Part shown: positions 32,116-40,900 of the stretch, piece after piece
How the letters are laid out: every line of letters starts with the position of its first letter
How positions within the stretch are numbered: position 1 is the first letter of the stretch
Assembly: GCA_020851785.1 (NCBI GenBank)
Contig: JADZCC010000079.1
Location: 30,082 to 94,081 of the forward strand
Direction of reading: 5' to 3'
Length of the DNA stretch: 64,000 bases
Source of the DNA: Anaerolineales bacterium
Lineage (GTDB): Bacteria; Chloroflexota; Anaerolineae; Anaerolineales; Villigracilaceae
The notes under the pieces: generated by a model
Told to the model about the DNA's origin: nothing
Databases searched by the model: none
The model's input: the letters and a program-made list of their open reading frames with translations, nothing else
Made by a program: the position numbers and the translations under genes

Positions 32116-32916
32116 ATGAAAAAAAATATCCTTCTCACGAACGACGATGGCATCCGCTCCCCGGGGATTTGGGCCGCGGCCAGCGAACTTTCCAAGCTCG
32201 GTTTTGTCACGGTCGCCGCGCCACGCGAACAATCTTCGGGCATGGGGCGCAGTTTGCCCAGCACGTCAGACGGGATCATCCGTCAGGAACAGGTGCAGGT
32301 CAACGGTCAGGTTTGGAGCGTTTATTCGATCGGCGGTTCTCCGGCGCAGTCCGTCTTGCATAGCGTGTACGAGATCATGCCGCAAAAGCCAGACCTGGTG
32401 GTTTCTGGAATCAATTATGGCGAAAACGTGGGCTATGGAGTGACGATCTCCGGCACGGTGGGCGCGGCGCTCGAAGCCGCCTCGCTGGGCATCCCCGCTT
32501 TGGCCGTTTCGCTTCAGGTGGATCATCAATATCATTTGAGCCATTCAGAAGACGTGGACTTTTCCACCGCCGGATATTTCACCGGTTATTTTGCGAAGAC
32601 GCTCCTTGAAAAAAAGTTTGCCAAAGAAGTGAATTTGATGAAAGTGGAAGTGCCCGCCCATGCCACGCCGGAAACTGGCTGGCGCGTGACGCGGCTTTCG
32701 CCCCAGCGTTATTACGAGCCCAAGCCCGCTGAAAGGGATTCGTGGGAACAGCCGGGGACGATTGGCTATCGCGAAGCCTTTGTCTTGGAACGCGAGCCGG
32801 AAGATACCGATGTCTTTGCGTTGAAAGAAAAGAAAATCGTTTCCGTCACGCCCATTCATTTGGACATGACGGCTCGCGTGAGCTTTGATGAGTTTGATCG
32901 GTTTCTAAGGGAATAA
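32116..32916 (+). CDS. surE: 5'/3'-nucleotidase SurE
   Basis: A 266-residue SurE: N-terminal ILLTNDDGIRSPG (acidic metal ligands), then SVYSIGGSPAQSV and SGINYGENVG with the conserved SGIN. It hydrolyses nucleoside monophosphates, a stress-related phosphatase. TATAAT at 32104-32109 lies 6 nt before ATG; no ribosome binding site is present. The C-terminus is intact. Confidence 0.93.
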   Translation: MKKNILLTNDDGIRSPGIWAAASELSKLGFVTVAAPREQSSGMGRSLPSTSDGIIRQEQVQVNGQVWSVYSIGGSPAQSVLHSVYEIMPQKPDLVVSGINYGENVGYGVTISGTVGAALEAASLGIPALAVSLQVDHQYHLSHSEDVDFSTAGYFTGYFAKTLLEKKFAKEVNLMKVEVPAHATPETGWRVTRLSPQRYYEPKPAERDSWEQPGTIGYREAFVLEREPEDTDVFALKEKKIVSVTPIHLDMTARVSFDEFDRFLRE

Positions 32917-32927
32917 ACTGAAGCGCG

Positions 32928-33683
32928 TTACGGTTTTTCCAACCCATGCGCGGTGAGCAAGGCTTCGTCGTTCAAAATTTCGGCAGTCGTTCCATCGGCG
33001 ACAATTTGGCCTTCGTCCATCACAATCGTGCGCGGAAACAATTCCTGCACTAGAGCCATGTCGTGCGTAGAGACCAACATGGTAATGGGCAATTCGCGCA
33101 GTAAATTAATCAACGTCCTGCGCGCGCGCGGGTCCAACCCGGCGGAAGGTTCATCCAACACCAGCAAACTTGGGTTCATCGAAAGCGTGGTGGCGATCGC
33201 AATCCGCTTCTTCTCCCCCACGCTTAAATGATGCGATAAACGCTCCCGATAGGCGCTCATCTGCACGGCTTCCAAAGCGGCTTCCACGCGGGCGCGCACG
33301 TCCGCTTCTGGCAGGCCCATGTGCAGGGGGCCAAACGCCACATCTTCAAAAACTGTTGGGGAAAAAAGTTGATCGTCTGGGTTTTGAAAGACCAGCCCCA
33401 CCAACGCGCGAATGGCAGGCAGGTTCTGGCGCGTCAGGCGCTGACCGCCAACTTCCACTTCGCCGCCGCCCTGCAAAATCCCGTTCAAGTGCAACATCAA
33501 CGTGGATTTGCCCGCGCCGTTCGGGCCCACCAAAGCGGCTTTCTCGCCGCGCCGCAAGTTAAACGAAACGCCATGCAAAGCGGCATGGCCGTCTGGATAG
33601 GCAAAGCGCAACTCGTTCACTTTCAACACCTCTTCGCCATTCATTTCCAATTTAATTTCCGAACGCGCGTGAGAAACAGGCAT
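32928..33683 (-). CDS. cbiO: ECF transporter ATPase CbiO
   Basis: A 251-residue ABC ATPase: GPNGAGKST (Walker A), VFQNPDDQLFSPTV (Q loop, typical of EcfA/CbiO), HLSVGEKKRIAIA (signature), LLVLDEPSAGLDP (Walker B) and VSTHDM (H loop). It powers uptake with CbiQ and CbiM. Its ATG overlaps the cbiQ stop by one base (TAATG), so translation is coupled. The ECF module imports Co2+ or Ni2+. Confidence 0.94.
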   Translation of the reverse strand: MPVSHARSEIKLEMNGEEVLKVNELRFAYPDGHAALHGVSFNLRRGEKAALVGPNGAGKSTLMLHLNGILQGGGEVEVGGQRLTRQNLPAIRALVGLVFQNPDDQLFSPTVFEDVAFGPLHMGLPEADVRARVEAALEAVQMSAYRERLSHHLSVGEKKRIAIATTLSMNPSLLVLDEPSAGLDPRARRTLINLLRELPITMLVSTHDMALVQELFPRTIVMDEGQIVADGTTAEILNDEALLTAHGLEKP

Positions 33684-34474
33684 TAGAATCTTCCAATCGC
33701 TTGCAGGATACCAATCAATAAAAGCGCGAAGGCGGCCACAAAATAATCGCTGGATTTTAATTCATGCGGATTGAGCGTACATAAACGGCCCGCATAACCG
33801 CGCGCCACCATCGCGTTGTAAATTCGATCGCTTCTTTCGTAACTTCGCAAAAAGAGTTGACCGGCCAAATTGCCGGCAACTTTGGCGCGCCAGAACACGC
33901 CGCCCCCGGACCTGCGGCCTGCTCCGGCCGCCGAACGAGATTCGCGCGCCCTCAGCAAACGGAAGACTTCATCCATCAGCACAAATAAATACCGATAAAG
34001 AAACGCGATGATTGTCGTGAGAATGGCCGGGACTTTGAGATGCTCCAACGCGTGAACCAGGTCCGGGAAGCGTGTGGTCGCCACCAGCAAAATCGCCGCC
34101 TGCACGGAAAGCCATGAGCGAATCAAAATGCTGACAAAGCGCAACAAACCGGCGTCCGTAATCGTTAAGGGCCAGAAGAATAAGTGGAAGGAAAAAATCG
34201 GCCGGCCGGGCATGGAAAATAAAATCGTCACCGCAATTAAGGCAAAGGGCAGAGCAATCAGCGAGCGCTTAAACGTGTAACCAAGCCCAAGCCGGGAAGC
34301 ATAATTTGCAGTCAACAGCGAGAGCCAGGCCAACCCATAGGCCAGCCAGGCTCCGTCTGGCAGTAACGCGTTCGAGAGGATGAACGCAATGGTCAGCGCC
34401 GTCTTGACCCGCGGGTCAAGACGGTGGACAAAACTCTCCTGCGCATGATACCGATCAAATGCGTCGAAGTGCAT
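33683..34474 (-). CDS. cbiQ: ECF transporter transmembrane protein CbiQ
   Basis: A 263-residue T component with about six hydrophobic segments. The conserved Ala-Arg-Gly coupling motifs are visible as LRARESRSA and MVARGY, which contact the ATPases. HRLDPRVK near the N-terminus is the family mark. Between cbiM (6 bp) and cbiO (overlap). No ribosome binding site precedes the ATG, so translational coupling is probable. Confidence 0.92.
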   Translation of the reverse strand: MHFDAFDRYHAQESFVHRLDPRVKTALTIAFILSNALLPDGAWLAYGLAWLSLLTANYASRLGLGYTFKRSLIALPFALIAVTILFSMPGRPIFSFHLFFWPLTITDAGLLRFVSILIRSWLSVQAAILLVATTRFPDLVHALEHLKVPAILTTIIAFLYRYLFVLMDEVFRLLRARESRSAAGAGRRSGGGVFWRAKVAGNLAGQLFLRSYERSDRIYNAMVARGYAGRLCTLNPHELKSSDYFVAAFALLLIGILQAIGRF

Positions 34475-34480
34475 GGAAGG

Positions 34481-35419
34481 TTACGCTTGCGACTTGGCCT
34501 TAATGCCGCGACCAATCAGAAAGGCCACCGCGCCGACCACCAGCGCGCCAATCGCGCCAGCGACAATTTTGGAGGCAGAAGCGGAGGCGAGGAATGGAAC
34601 CGTATAGCCCGCCAAAGGCCCGGAAGCGGATTGGGCCGTATCGATGAAACCAAGATCCATTGCAACGCGATTCAGTCCATCTGGGTCGGCTGAGGCCAGC
34701 GGCGAAAGTACAACGACAGCTAATGCAATCAGCCCGCCCACATACACCCAGGCGCCGCTCCCTTTAGCGGATTCTGAGCCTTCTGCAAGCAGGTCTGGGC
34801 GGGTTTGCAAAATAAAGGCCACCGCCGAAACCGTAATCAGGGCTTCGCCGAGGCCGATCAGCGCGTGAACTCCCAACATGGCCGGAACGACGACTTTCAA
34901 ATCGGAAACGCCGCTCAACCAAAGTTCCAAAGCCGTGAGGAGAGCGCCGGTCATCACCGAAAGCCAGGCGGCCACGCCAATGACGCCGAGTTTCACCGAT
35001 TTGGATTGACGCGCGGTGGAGCGATAGAGTCCATATCCAACCGCCGCCGTAGCCAGCCCCATATTGAGCAGGTTTGCGCCCATCACCACCAACCCGCCAT
35101 CTTGAAAGAGCAGAGCTTGCGTGGCAATTACGGCGGTCATCACCAACATGCCGGCCCACGGGCCCAGCACGATGGCGGCCAAGGCCCCGCCGAGCAAATG
35201 GCCGGAAGTGCCGCCCGCTACAGGGAAGTTAATCATTTGTGCGGCGAAGATAAACGCGGCCATCACGCCCATTAAAGGGATTTGCTTTTCGCCCAAAGAT
35301 TTATTGGTCTTTGAGATGGCCAGCCCAATTACCGCGGCCGAAAGTATCCAGCAGAGGATGGAAATCGTCAGGCTGAGGAAGCCGTCTGGGATGTGCATGG
35401 GGGGTGGGGAATAGTGCAT
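34481..35419 (-). CDS. cbiM: CbiM with a C-terminal PDGLE domain (CbiMN-type fusion)
   Basis: A 312-residue fusion: the CbiM/NikM S component (MHIPDGFLS, eight membrane segments) and a C-terminal PDGLE domain with ADPDGLNRVA, which in other genomes is the separate CbiN/NikN. The N-terminal Met-His of this family binds the metal together with a later His. The start chosen here (35419, AAGGAG 6 nt upstream) gives MHYSPPPMHIPDGF. A start at the inner ATG (35398) would give the family-standard MHIPDGF but has no ribosome binding site. Cleavage of the first seven residues is an alternative. It is in the operon with the regulator. Confidence 0.9.
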   Translation of the reverse strand: MHYSPPPMHIPDGFLSLTISILCWILSAAVIGLAISKTNKSLGEKQIPLMGVMAAFIFAAQMINFPVAGGTSGHLLGGALAAIVLGPWAGMLVMTAVIATQALLFQDGGLVVMGANLLNMGLATAAVGYGLYRSTARQSKSVKLGVIGVAAWLSVMTGALLTALELWLSGVSDLKVVVPAMLGVHALIGLGEALITVSAVAFILQTRPDLLAEGSESAKGSGAWVYVGGLIALAVVVLSPLASADPDGLNRVAMDLGFIDTAQSASGPLAGYTVPFLASASASKIVAGAIGALVVGAVAFLIGRGIKAKSQA

Positions 35420-35420
35420 G

Positions 35421-35846
35421 TTACGCTCCTTGTTTACATTTTGGACAAAGTCCAAAAAACGTGGTGTGAAGGTCTGTGATTTGATAACCGCTAAAAGATT
35501 CGAGCTTTTGATACATGCTTTGGATTAATTGGTGTTTCACCTCCTGGTCTTGGCCACAGCGCCGACAAATCAGATGATGATGGGCCGGTCCTGCAATTTC
35601 ATACACCAGCCTGCCGCTGTTCAGGCGCACTGAACGAATCAGGTCGTTTTCCGCGAGGAAGTCCAACGTGCGATAGACCGTGGGTTCCGTCAGGCTGGCA
35701 AACTGCTTACGCGCCCGTTCGCAAACTTCGGCTGGGGTTAGGCTTCGATTCGCATGACAGAGCGTATGTAAAATGGCATGACGTTGAGGGGTCATGCGAT
35801 AGCCGCGCGCGCGAAGTTGAGGGGCGTATGCTTCCGAACAGGACAT
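35421..35846 (-). CDS. Fur-family metal regulator
   Basis: A 141-residue Fur protein: YRMTPQRHAILHTL winged helix, EPTVYRTLDFLAE recognition, HHHLICRRCG (Cys-x2-Cys, structural zinc) and a C-terminal FGLCPKCK. The stop is followed one base later by the cbiM start, so it governs the operon. Whether it senses Ni, Co or Zn cannot be decided. The TTGCAA pair upstream resembles the Nur box. Confidence 0.92.
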   Translation of the reverse strand: MSCSEAYAPQLRARGYRMTPQRHAILHTLCHANRSLTPAEVCERARKQFASLTEPTVYRTLDFLAENDLIRSVRLNSGRLVYEIAGPAHHHLICRRCGQDQEVKHQLIQSMYQKLESFSGYQITDLHTTFFGLCPKCKQGA

Positions 35847-35859
35847 CCGGTTCTCCTTA

Positions 35860-35875
35860 TTGCAAGAAGTTGCAA
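35860..35875. promoter_or_regulatory. Candidate Nur/Fur operator
   Basis: Two TTGCAA hexamers separated by 4 bp (TTGCAA-GAAG-TTGCAA) lie 14 bp before the regulator start. The Streptomyces Nur site is TTGCAA-N5-TTGCAA, one base longer in the spacer. Autoregulation of the metal-uptake operon is probable. Confidence 0.5.
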
Positions 35876-35924
35876 CAACGTAGTTATAGAATAACATAAA
35901 TCGCCGTTTCTTACTTTAAAAAAT

Positions 35925-35956
35925 AAACGCCTTTCCTCGAACAAGGAAAGGCGTTT
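35925..35956 (-). terminator. Terminator of the lipoprotein transcript
   Basis: AAACGCCTTTCC (35925-35936) pairs with GGAAAGGCGTTT (35945-35956), and TTTATTTTTT follows on the minus strand. Confidence 0.85.
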
Positions 35957-35976
35957 GCAGACATGGGCTTTTATTC

Positions 35977-36057
35977 ACCCTCATCCCCAGCCCTTCCCCC
36001 AAAGGGGGCTAGGGTGTCTGAGTCTCCTCTCCAATGGGAGAGGGCTAGGGTGAGGGT
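35977..36057. repeat. REP-like repeat with inverted ends
   Basis: ACCCTCATCCCCAGCCCT at one end and AGGGCTAGGGTGAGGGT at the other are near-complementary, with further hairpins inside (CCCCCAAAGGGGG, CCTCTCCAATGGGAGAGG). This CCCTCACCCTAGCCC type is widespread in bacteria. It is between the lipoprotein stop and the terminator. Confidence 0.7.
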
Positions 36058-36068
36058 CTATAATTTAT

Positions 36069-36752
36069 TTACGGTTCCCAGACATAGTGAACCAAAGCCG
36101 CGACATAAAATTGCCCGGCGACGTTTTCAATGCCCACGCCCCAGGTTTGCCAGTTGAGTCCGCCAAATTGGTCGGTTCCCGCAAAATGGACGGAGTAATA
36201 ATCCAGATAAGGGTAGGGCCATTCCCCCACATAGGTGGCGCCGCCAAGTTTCAGTTGGTTGCAAATCAACTCGGCTTGGGGCGTAAAGACCGTTTGCAGG
36301 CTCGGCAAAACCACATCCTGAAAAGAGCCGAGGGTGGCGTCGCCGCTTCCAAAGGATAGGCCCCAATCTGCCGCGTAGGTGGTTTCAAAGATGAACTTGG
36401 CATGTTCCACATCATAGTTAACCGCCTTGCCGTTGCGATAGAAAAGCACGTCCATGCCGCGCGTTGGGGAGACAAGTGAGGCGAGCAGAGCGCCATCCCT
36501 TGTGGCGAAGGCGTTGCCCAGGGTTGAGATCAGGTTTTTAGGAAGCGGGTCACTGCAGAAGGCCAGCGGCACGGTAGGTTGCGCGAGGGTGGGAACTTGT
36601 GTGGGCGCGGGAATGGGAGTAGCGGTTGGGGCTGGGATTAAAGTCGCTTGGGGAGGATCCACAATCAGGGCGGTGGGCGGCGGGGCTTGATCCACCGGCG
36701 CGGAACAGGCGGCGACGGTTAAGAGAATCAAGATGGAAAGCGTATATTTCAT
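36069..36752 (-). CDS. Lipoprotein of unknown function
   Basis: A 227-residue product with a lipoprotein signal (KYTLSILILLTVAACSAP, Cys at about residue 16) and a Pro/Thr-rich linker of about 40 residues, then a soluble domain with RGMDVLFY and GWNYTAQ-like turns that I do not recognise. The start at 36752 has AAAGGA upstream; an in-frame extension across the terminator is rejected. The soluble part resembles no named family to me. Confidence 0.7.
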   Translation of the reverse strand: MKYTLSILILLTVAACSAPVDQAPPPTALIVDPPQATLIPAPTATPIPAPTQVPTLAQPTVPLAFCSDPLPKNLISTLGNAFATRDGALLASLVSPTRGMDVLFYRNGKAVNYDVEHAKFIFETTYAADWGLSFGSGDATLGSFQDVVLPSLQTVFTPQAELICNQLKLGGATYVGEWPYPYLDYYSVHFAGTDQFGGLNWQTWGVGIENVAGQFYVAALVHYVWEP

Positions 36753-36772
36753 TGGAGTCCTTTCGGGGTATA

Positions 36773-36800
36773 AAAAACTGGCGAAAGCCTCGCCAGTTTT
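36773..36800 (-). terminator. Terminator after the FIST gene
   Basis: AAAACTGGCG (36774-36783) pairs with CGCCAGTTTT (36791-36800) around a 7-nt loop, between the FIST and lipoprotein genes. Confidence 0.8.
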
Positions 36801-36816
36801 ATCATAAATTTTGAAT

Positions 36817-37971
36817 TTAGTTGGTTTCGCCAAAGAGGATGACGGTAATGTGCTGATTGAGAAATTTGGGACGGGCTTTTTCTTCCGGGATGATTTGCCC
36901 CAGCGTATACCCTCCGGCAATGGGGATTTTATCGCCGAGGATTTCTTGAATGGCGGCGATCTCCGTGCCCGGGTGAGCTTTGAGCAACATTTGCCAGGAC
37001 TCATCCACCAGCACAAGGGCCAGGGCAGGTTTGGCGGAGCCTAGTTTCTTCAATGCGTTTTGAGCGGCTTGTCTGGCGGCGTTTTCGCAGGCGGCCAAAC
37101 TCCCCACCAACAGGTAGGCGTCAATGCCGTCGCGCACGGAGGCGTTCATGCGGAAACTGCCGTCGGCTTCAACGCGGATGGGCGAGCGAATGACGAGGTC
37201 TTCGCCTTGCTCCACGCCGAGCGGGTACAGCCGGGCCAAATGACTTAACGGCGGAAAGGCCCAATCGCGCGCGGGATAGCCAAATAATTCGGAATAAGCT
37301 TCGGAGGCGGGGCGGCCATCCAAGGTGCGAAGCCAAAAGCCGCGCGAACGCGTGATGCGAAATTGCTTGCCGATGGGGTTCCAGCCGTGATCGTAGCCGA
37401 CGGCCATGACGATGTTGCCGCGCAACAGGGCGGCGGCCAAAGCTCCCGCTCCATTTTGCTTGCCCACTAATTGATAGGTATTCCCCGTGTGCAGGTCGCC
37501 GCTGGAGAGCGCGCCCACCAAATGGCTGGAGGCGCCGGGGATGGCGCCGCAAAATTGTTCGGCATCGCCGTTGAATCCATCTCCAAAACAAAGGATGGAT
37601 TGTCGCTCGACCCGCGCGGCCACGTGCTGATTTAATTTTGTGGCGGTTTCGCGGCCAGATTGAGCGTACCCGGGATACCAGTAGGTATCGGCTTCAAAAT
37701 CGCCGCTTAAGACAGCCAAGACCACCGAATGGGCATGTTGGCCGTGATTGGTCATCCCGGCGGGAGAGCTAAACCCAATTACGGGAGCGTCGCCCAACAG
37801 GCTGGCCACACCGCTGGAGACTTCGCGAGCCTGGTATTGATGCGAGGAGATGACAATGCCCAACGCGGGAGAACTCGCGCCCAGCGAATTCAGGGCCAGG
37901 TGCGCGGCTTGCAAGCCCGCTTCGCGGCCATCCAACGCTTGTGCAAAACCAACAGAGCCAATCATGGTCAT
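36817..37971 (-). CDS. FIST-domain sensor protein
   Basis: A 384-residue protein with FIST_N (about residues 30-210) and FIST_C (220-350) domains, including GFSSPAGMTNHG and SRGFWLRTLDGRPASEAY. FIST domains are sensory, thought to bind small ligands such as amino acids, and usually pair with signalling proteins. The gene is 12 bp downstream of the large histidine kinase, in the same operon, so it may supply the signal to that kinase. Confidence 0.9.
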   Translation of the reverse strand: MTMIGSVGFAQALDGREAGLQAAHLALNSLGASSPALGIVISSHQYQAREVSSGVASLLGDAPVIGFSSPAGMTNHGQHAHSVVLAVLSGDFEADTYWYPGYAQSGRETATKLNQHVAARVERQSILCFGDGFNGDAEQFCGAIPGASSHLVGALSSGDLHTGNTYQLVGKQNGAGALAAALLRGNIVMAVGYDHGWNPIGKQFRITRSRGFWLRTLDGRPASEAYSELFGYPARDWAFPPLSHLARLYPLGVEQGEDLVIRSPIRVEADGSFRMNASVRDGIDAYLLVGSLAACENAARQAAQNALKKLGSAKPALALVLVDESWQMLLKAHPGTEIAAIQEILGDKIPIAGGYTLGQIIPEEKARPKFLNQHITVILFGETN

Positions 37972-37983
37972 AAGGTTATCTCA

Positions 37984-40900
37984 CTATGTTTCCGCGGCAG
38001 GGATGGTGAAGTGGAAGGTTGTGCCGCGGCGGTATTCGCTGTCAAACCAGATTTTTCCGCCTTGCATTTCCACCAGACTTTTGGTGATGTTCAAGCCCAA
38101 GCCGGTGCCTGGAGATTCACGGGCTTTGGGGTCGTCGGAACGGAAGAATTTCTGGAAGATTTTTTCCTTGTCTTCTTCGGTCATGCCCAGCCCATCATCT
38201 TTAACCCACAGATGCACAACTTTGGAAGCGCCTTCCGCGTCCCAATGATTCTCGGTTTCTTCCGCGCCAATTTGAATTTGACCGCTTTCCGGGGTGTATT
38301 TATAGGCGTTACTTACCAGATTGGTCAGCACTTGAATGGCGCGAATGCGATCGGTCCAAACTGTGGGCAGGTTTTCCGGCAGGGCCAGTTCGAGGGTTTG
38401 TTTTTTCTCTTCCACCTGGCGTTTAATCGAGCGGACAACGTCGTCCACAATTTCAGCGACGGTGGTAGCCTTAAAGTCCAGGCGCAGGCGGCCCGCTTCA
38501 ATTTTGGAGTTGTCGTTCAAATCTGAAACCAGCGTGGACATGCGCTCGACGTTGGATTTAATGGTTTGCAGGAAGTTGGTCTGCATGTCGTTGATCTGCC
38601 CAACGGCGCCGCCCGCCAGCAATTCGGTGTAGCCTTTGATGGAGGTCATGGGGTTCTTGAGTTCGTGCGCCACAAAAGAGACGAAGTCGCTTTTGGCCAC
38701 GTTGGCGCGTTGCACTTCGCCATACAGTTGGGCGTTGGAAATCGCGATGGCGGCATGATCCGTAAGGCGCGCCAAAAACGACATATCCACCAGCGAGTCG
38801 CTGACGCTTTCCAAGTGAAGCAAACCAATTACGGCGGTTTCGCGGCGAATCGGGATGACCATTTGCGTATGCGCCAGCGGGTAGAGTTTATCTTTTGAAT
38901 CGGCCACTGAAACCCGTTGGGGCAGGCCGGTCTCCAACACTTGAAGCATGGCGGGGATGGTAATGCTGATCAGTTGTTCGGAAGCGTCTGGGTTTTTCTC
39001 TTCCAAGCCCTGTTGCGACATGACGCGCAGTTTATTCTCTTCCATCATGCCGATCAACCCGGCTTCCGCCTGGGATTGGCGCAGAGCCCAATCGAGCGTG
39101 ATGCGCATGGCGCGATCCATTTCGAGGCTGGCGTTCAATTCGCGGTCAATCCGTTGCATAACCGATAGCTCTTCGACGCGGGCGTTCAGTTCCTGATCCG
39201 TGAGCGTGTAGAGGCGCGCGTTTTCAATCGCCACCGCGGCCTGACCGGCAAACGCCGTGAGCAGGGTTTGGTCGTCATGCACGAACGGCAATCCGTCGCG
39301 GCGGTTAATGACTTCCACCACGCCAATGACATGATCTTTAACCTGGAGCGGGACGGCCATCAAGGAGCGACTGACGAAACCAGTTTGTTGGTCTATCCCT
39401 TCAAAGCGGTTGTGATTGTGTTCCTCGTTTTCAATCACAGGCAGGCGCGTTTGGACTGCGCGGCCAACGATGCCCGTCCCGGCCGGTAAACGCTGACCGA
39501 TGAGATTCGTGGCGACTGGGCCAACCGTCACGCGGAAAATTAATTCGTCGGTCTGATCGTCCACAAGGAAGAGGCTTCCCGCTTCGGAGTTTAAAATGCC
39601 GACGGCGTTTTCCAAAATATTTTGGAGAAGCGGGTCCAACTCCAGCGTTCCGGTGAGTTGGCGGGTAATTTCATTCAGGGTGGTTAACTGACGGGCGCGT
39701 TGCTGACTTTCTTCCAGCAGACGGGCTTTGACGATTGCTCCAGCGGTTTGATCGGCAATGGCTTGCAGGAGTTCCAACTGTCCGCGGGTATAGACCGTGC
39801 CCCCATCCCGACTGCCGATGCTCAACGCGCCGATGGATTCAGCGCCTGCATTGAGCGGCACGCCCATCCAGGCGTAGGAGTTATCCAAAACCGGCTTCAC
39901 ATTGCGGGCCTGACATTCGCGCAGATAGTCTTGCGTCATCAAGGGGCGGCTTTTGCGAATCACTTCCGGCGCCAGCCCGGCTCCCAGCGTAAACGGTATA
40001 TTCTCGCGGCTGGGGATGCGTTCGTTATTTTCCACGCAAAACCCATAATAGTAATAATCGCTATTTTTTTCGTACAACGTAATGTGCAAATGCGAGGTGG
40101 GGATGATTTGCGCGGTTTGGGCGTAGATCAACTCCAGAACATCGTCAAAGGTGAGCGTAACGTTCACGCCCTGCGAAACGCGCGTCAGGGCGTTCATTTC
40201 TTGAATCCGCCGTTCGAGATGGGAAATAGTTTGAACGCGCTCCATGGCAATGGAGGCCTGGTCGCAAATGGTTTCGAGGAATTTCAAATCTGCCGGAGTG
40301 TAGGGCTTTCCAGAAAGGCGCGCGCCGAGGGCCAGCCAGCCGCCCGGGCGTTCCTTGCCTGGCAGGGTGATGAATAAGCGCGCGCCTAACAAGGCCACCC
40401 GCGCCTGTTCGGATTGTAAGGCGGCAGGTAGTGAAACGGCATTATCCAAATAGAGCGGCAAATGTTCCGTGTGAAAGTAGCGCACCAGAGGGCTGGGGGC
40501 CGCAAAGCGGATGTCGCTGGTTGGGCGGCGCTCTTCGTCTGGCAGGGCGTAATATAAGTCGTTAATCGAGTCGTATGTGTAGAGATGGATGCGGCTGGGA
40601 TTCAAGGCAGACGCGACCGTAGTCCGCATAATGGAGCTGATCAGGTTCAAGTCCAGCGCAGAGGAGAGTTGATGCGTAAAATCATCCAGTTGATTCGCCA
40701 AGACTCGCTCGCCGCGCAGAAAGCGGGTATCAATCAAGGTTTGTAATTTGGCGCGAAGCGGCTCAAAAAAGACCACAAACAAAAAGATGAAAACTCCAAC
40801 CAGGATTGAGTTATTTGGCAAAGCGGAACCATAGAAAACGCCGATGGAAGCGACAAACAAGGCGTAACTCAGGACGACAATTACGGTAAAGACGCTGTAT

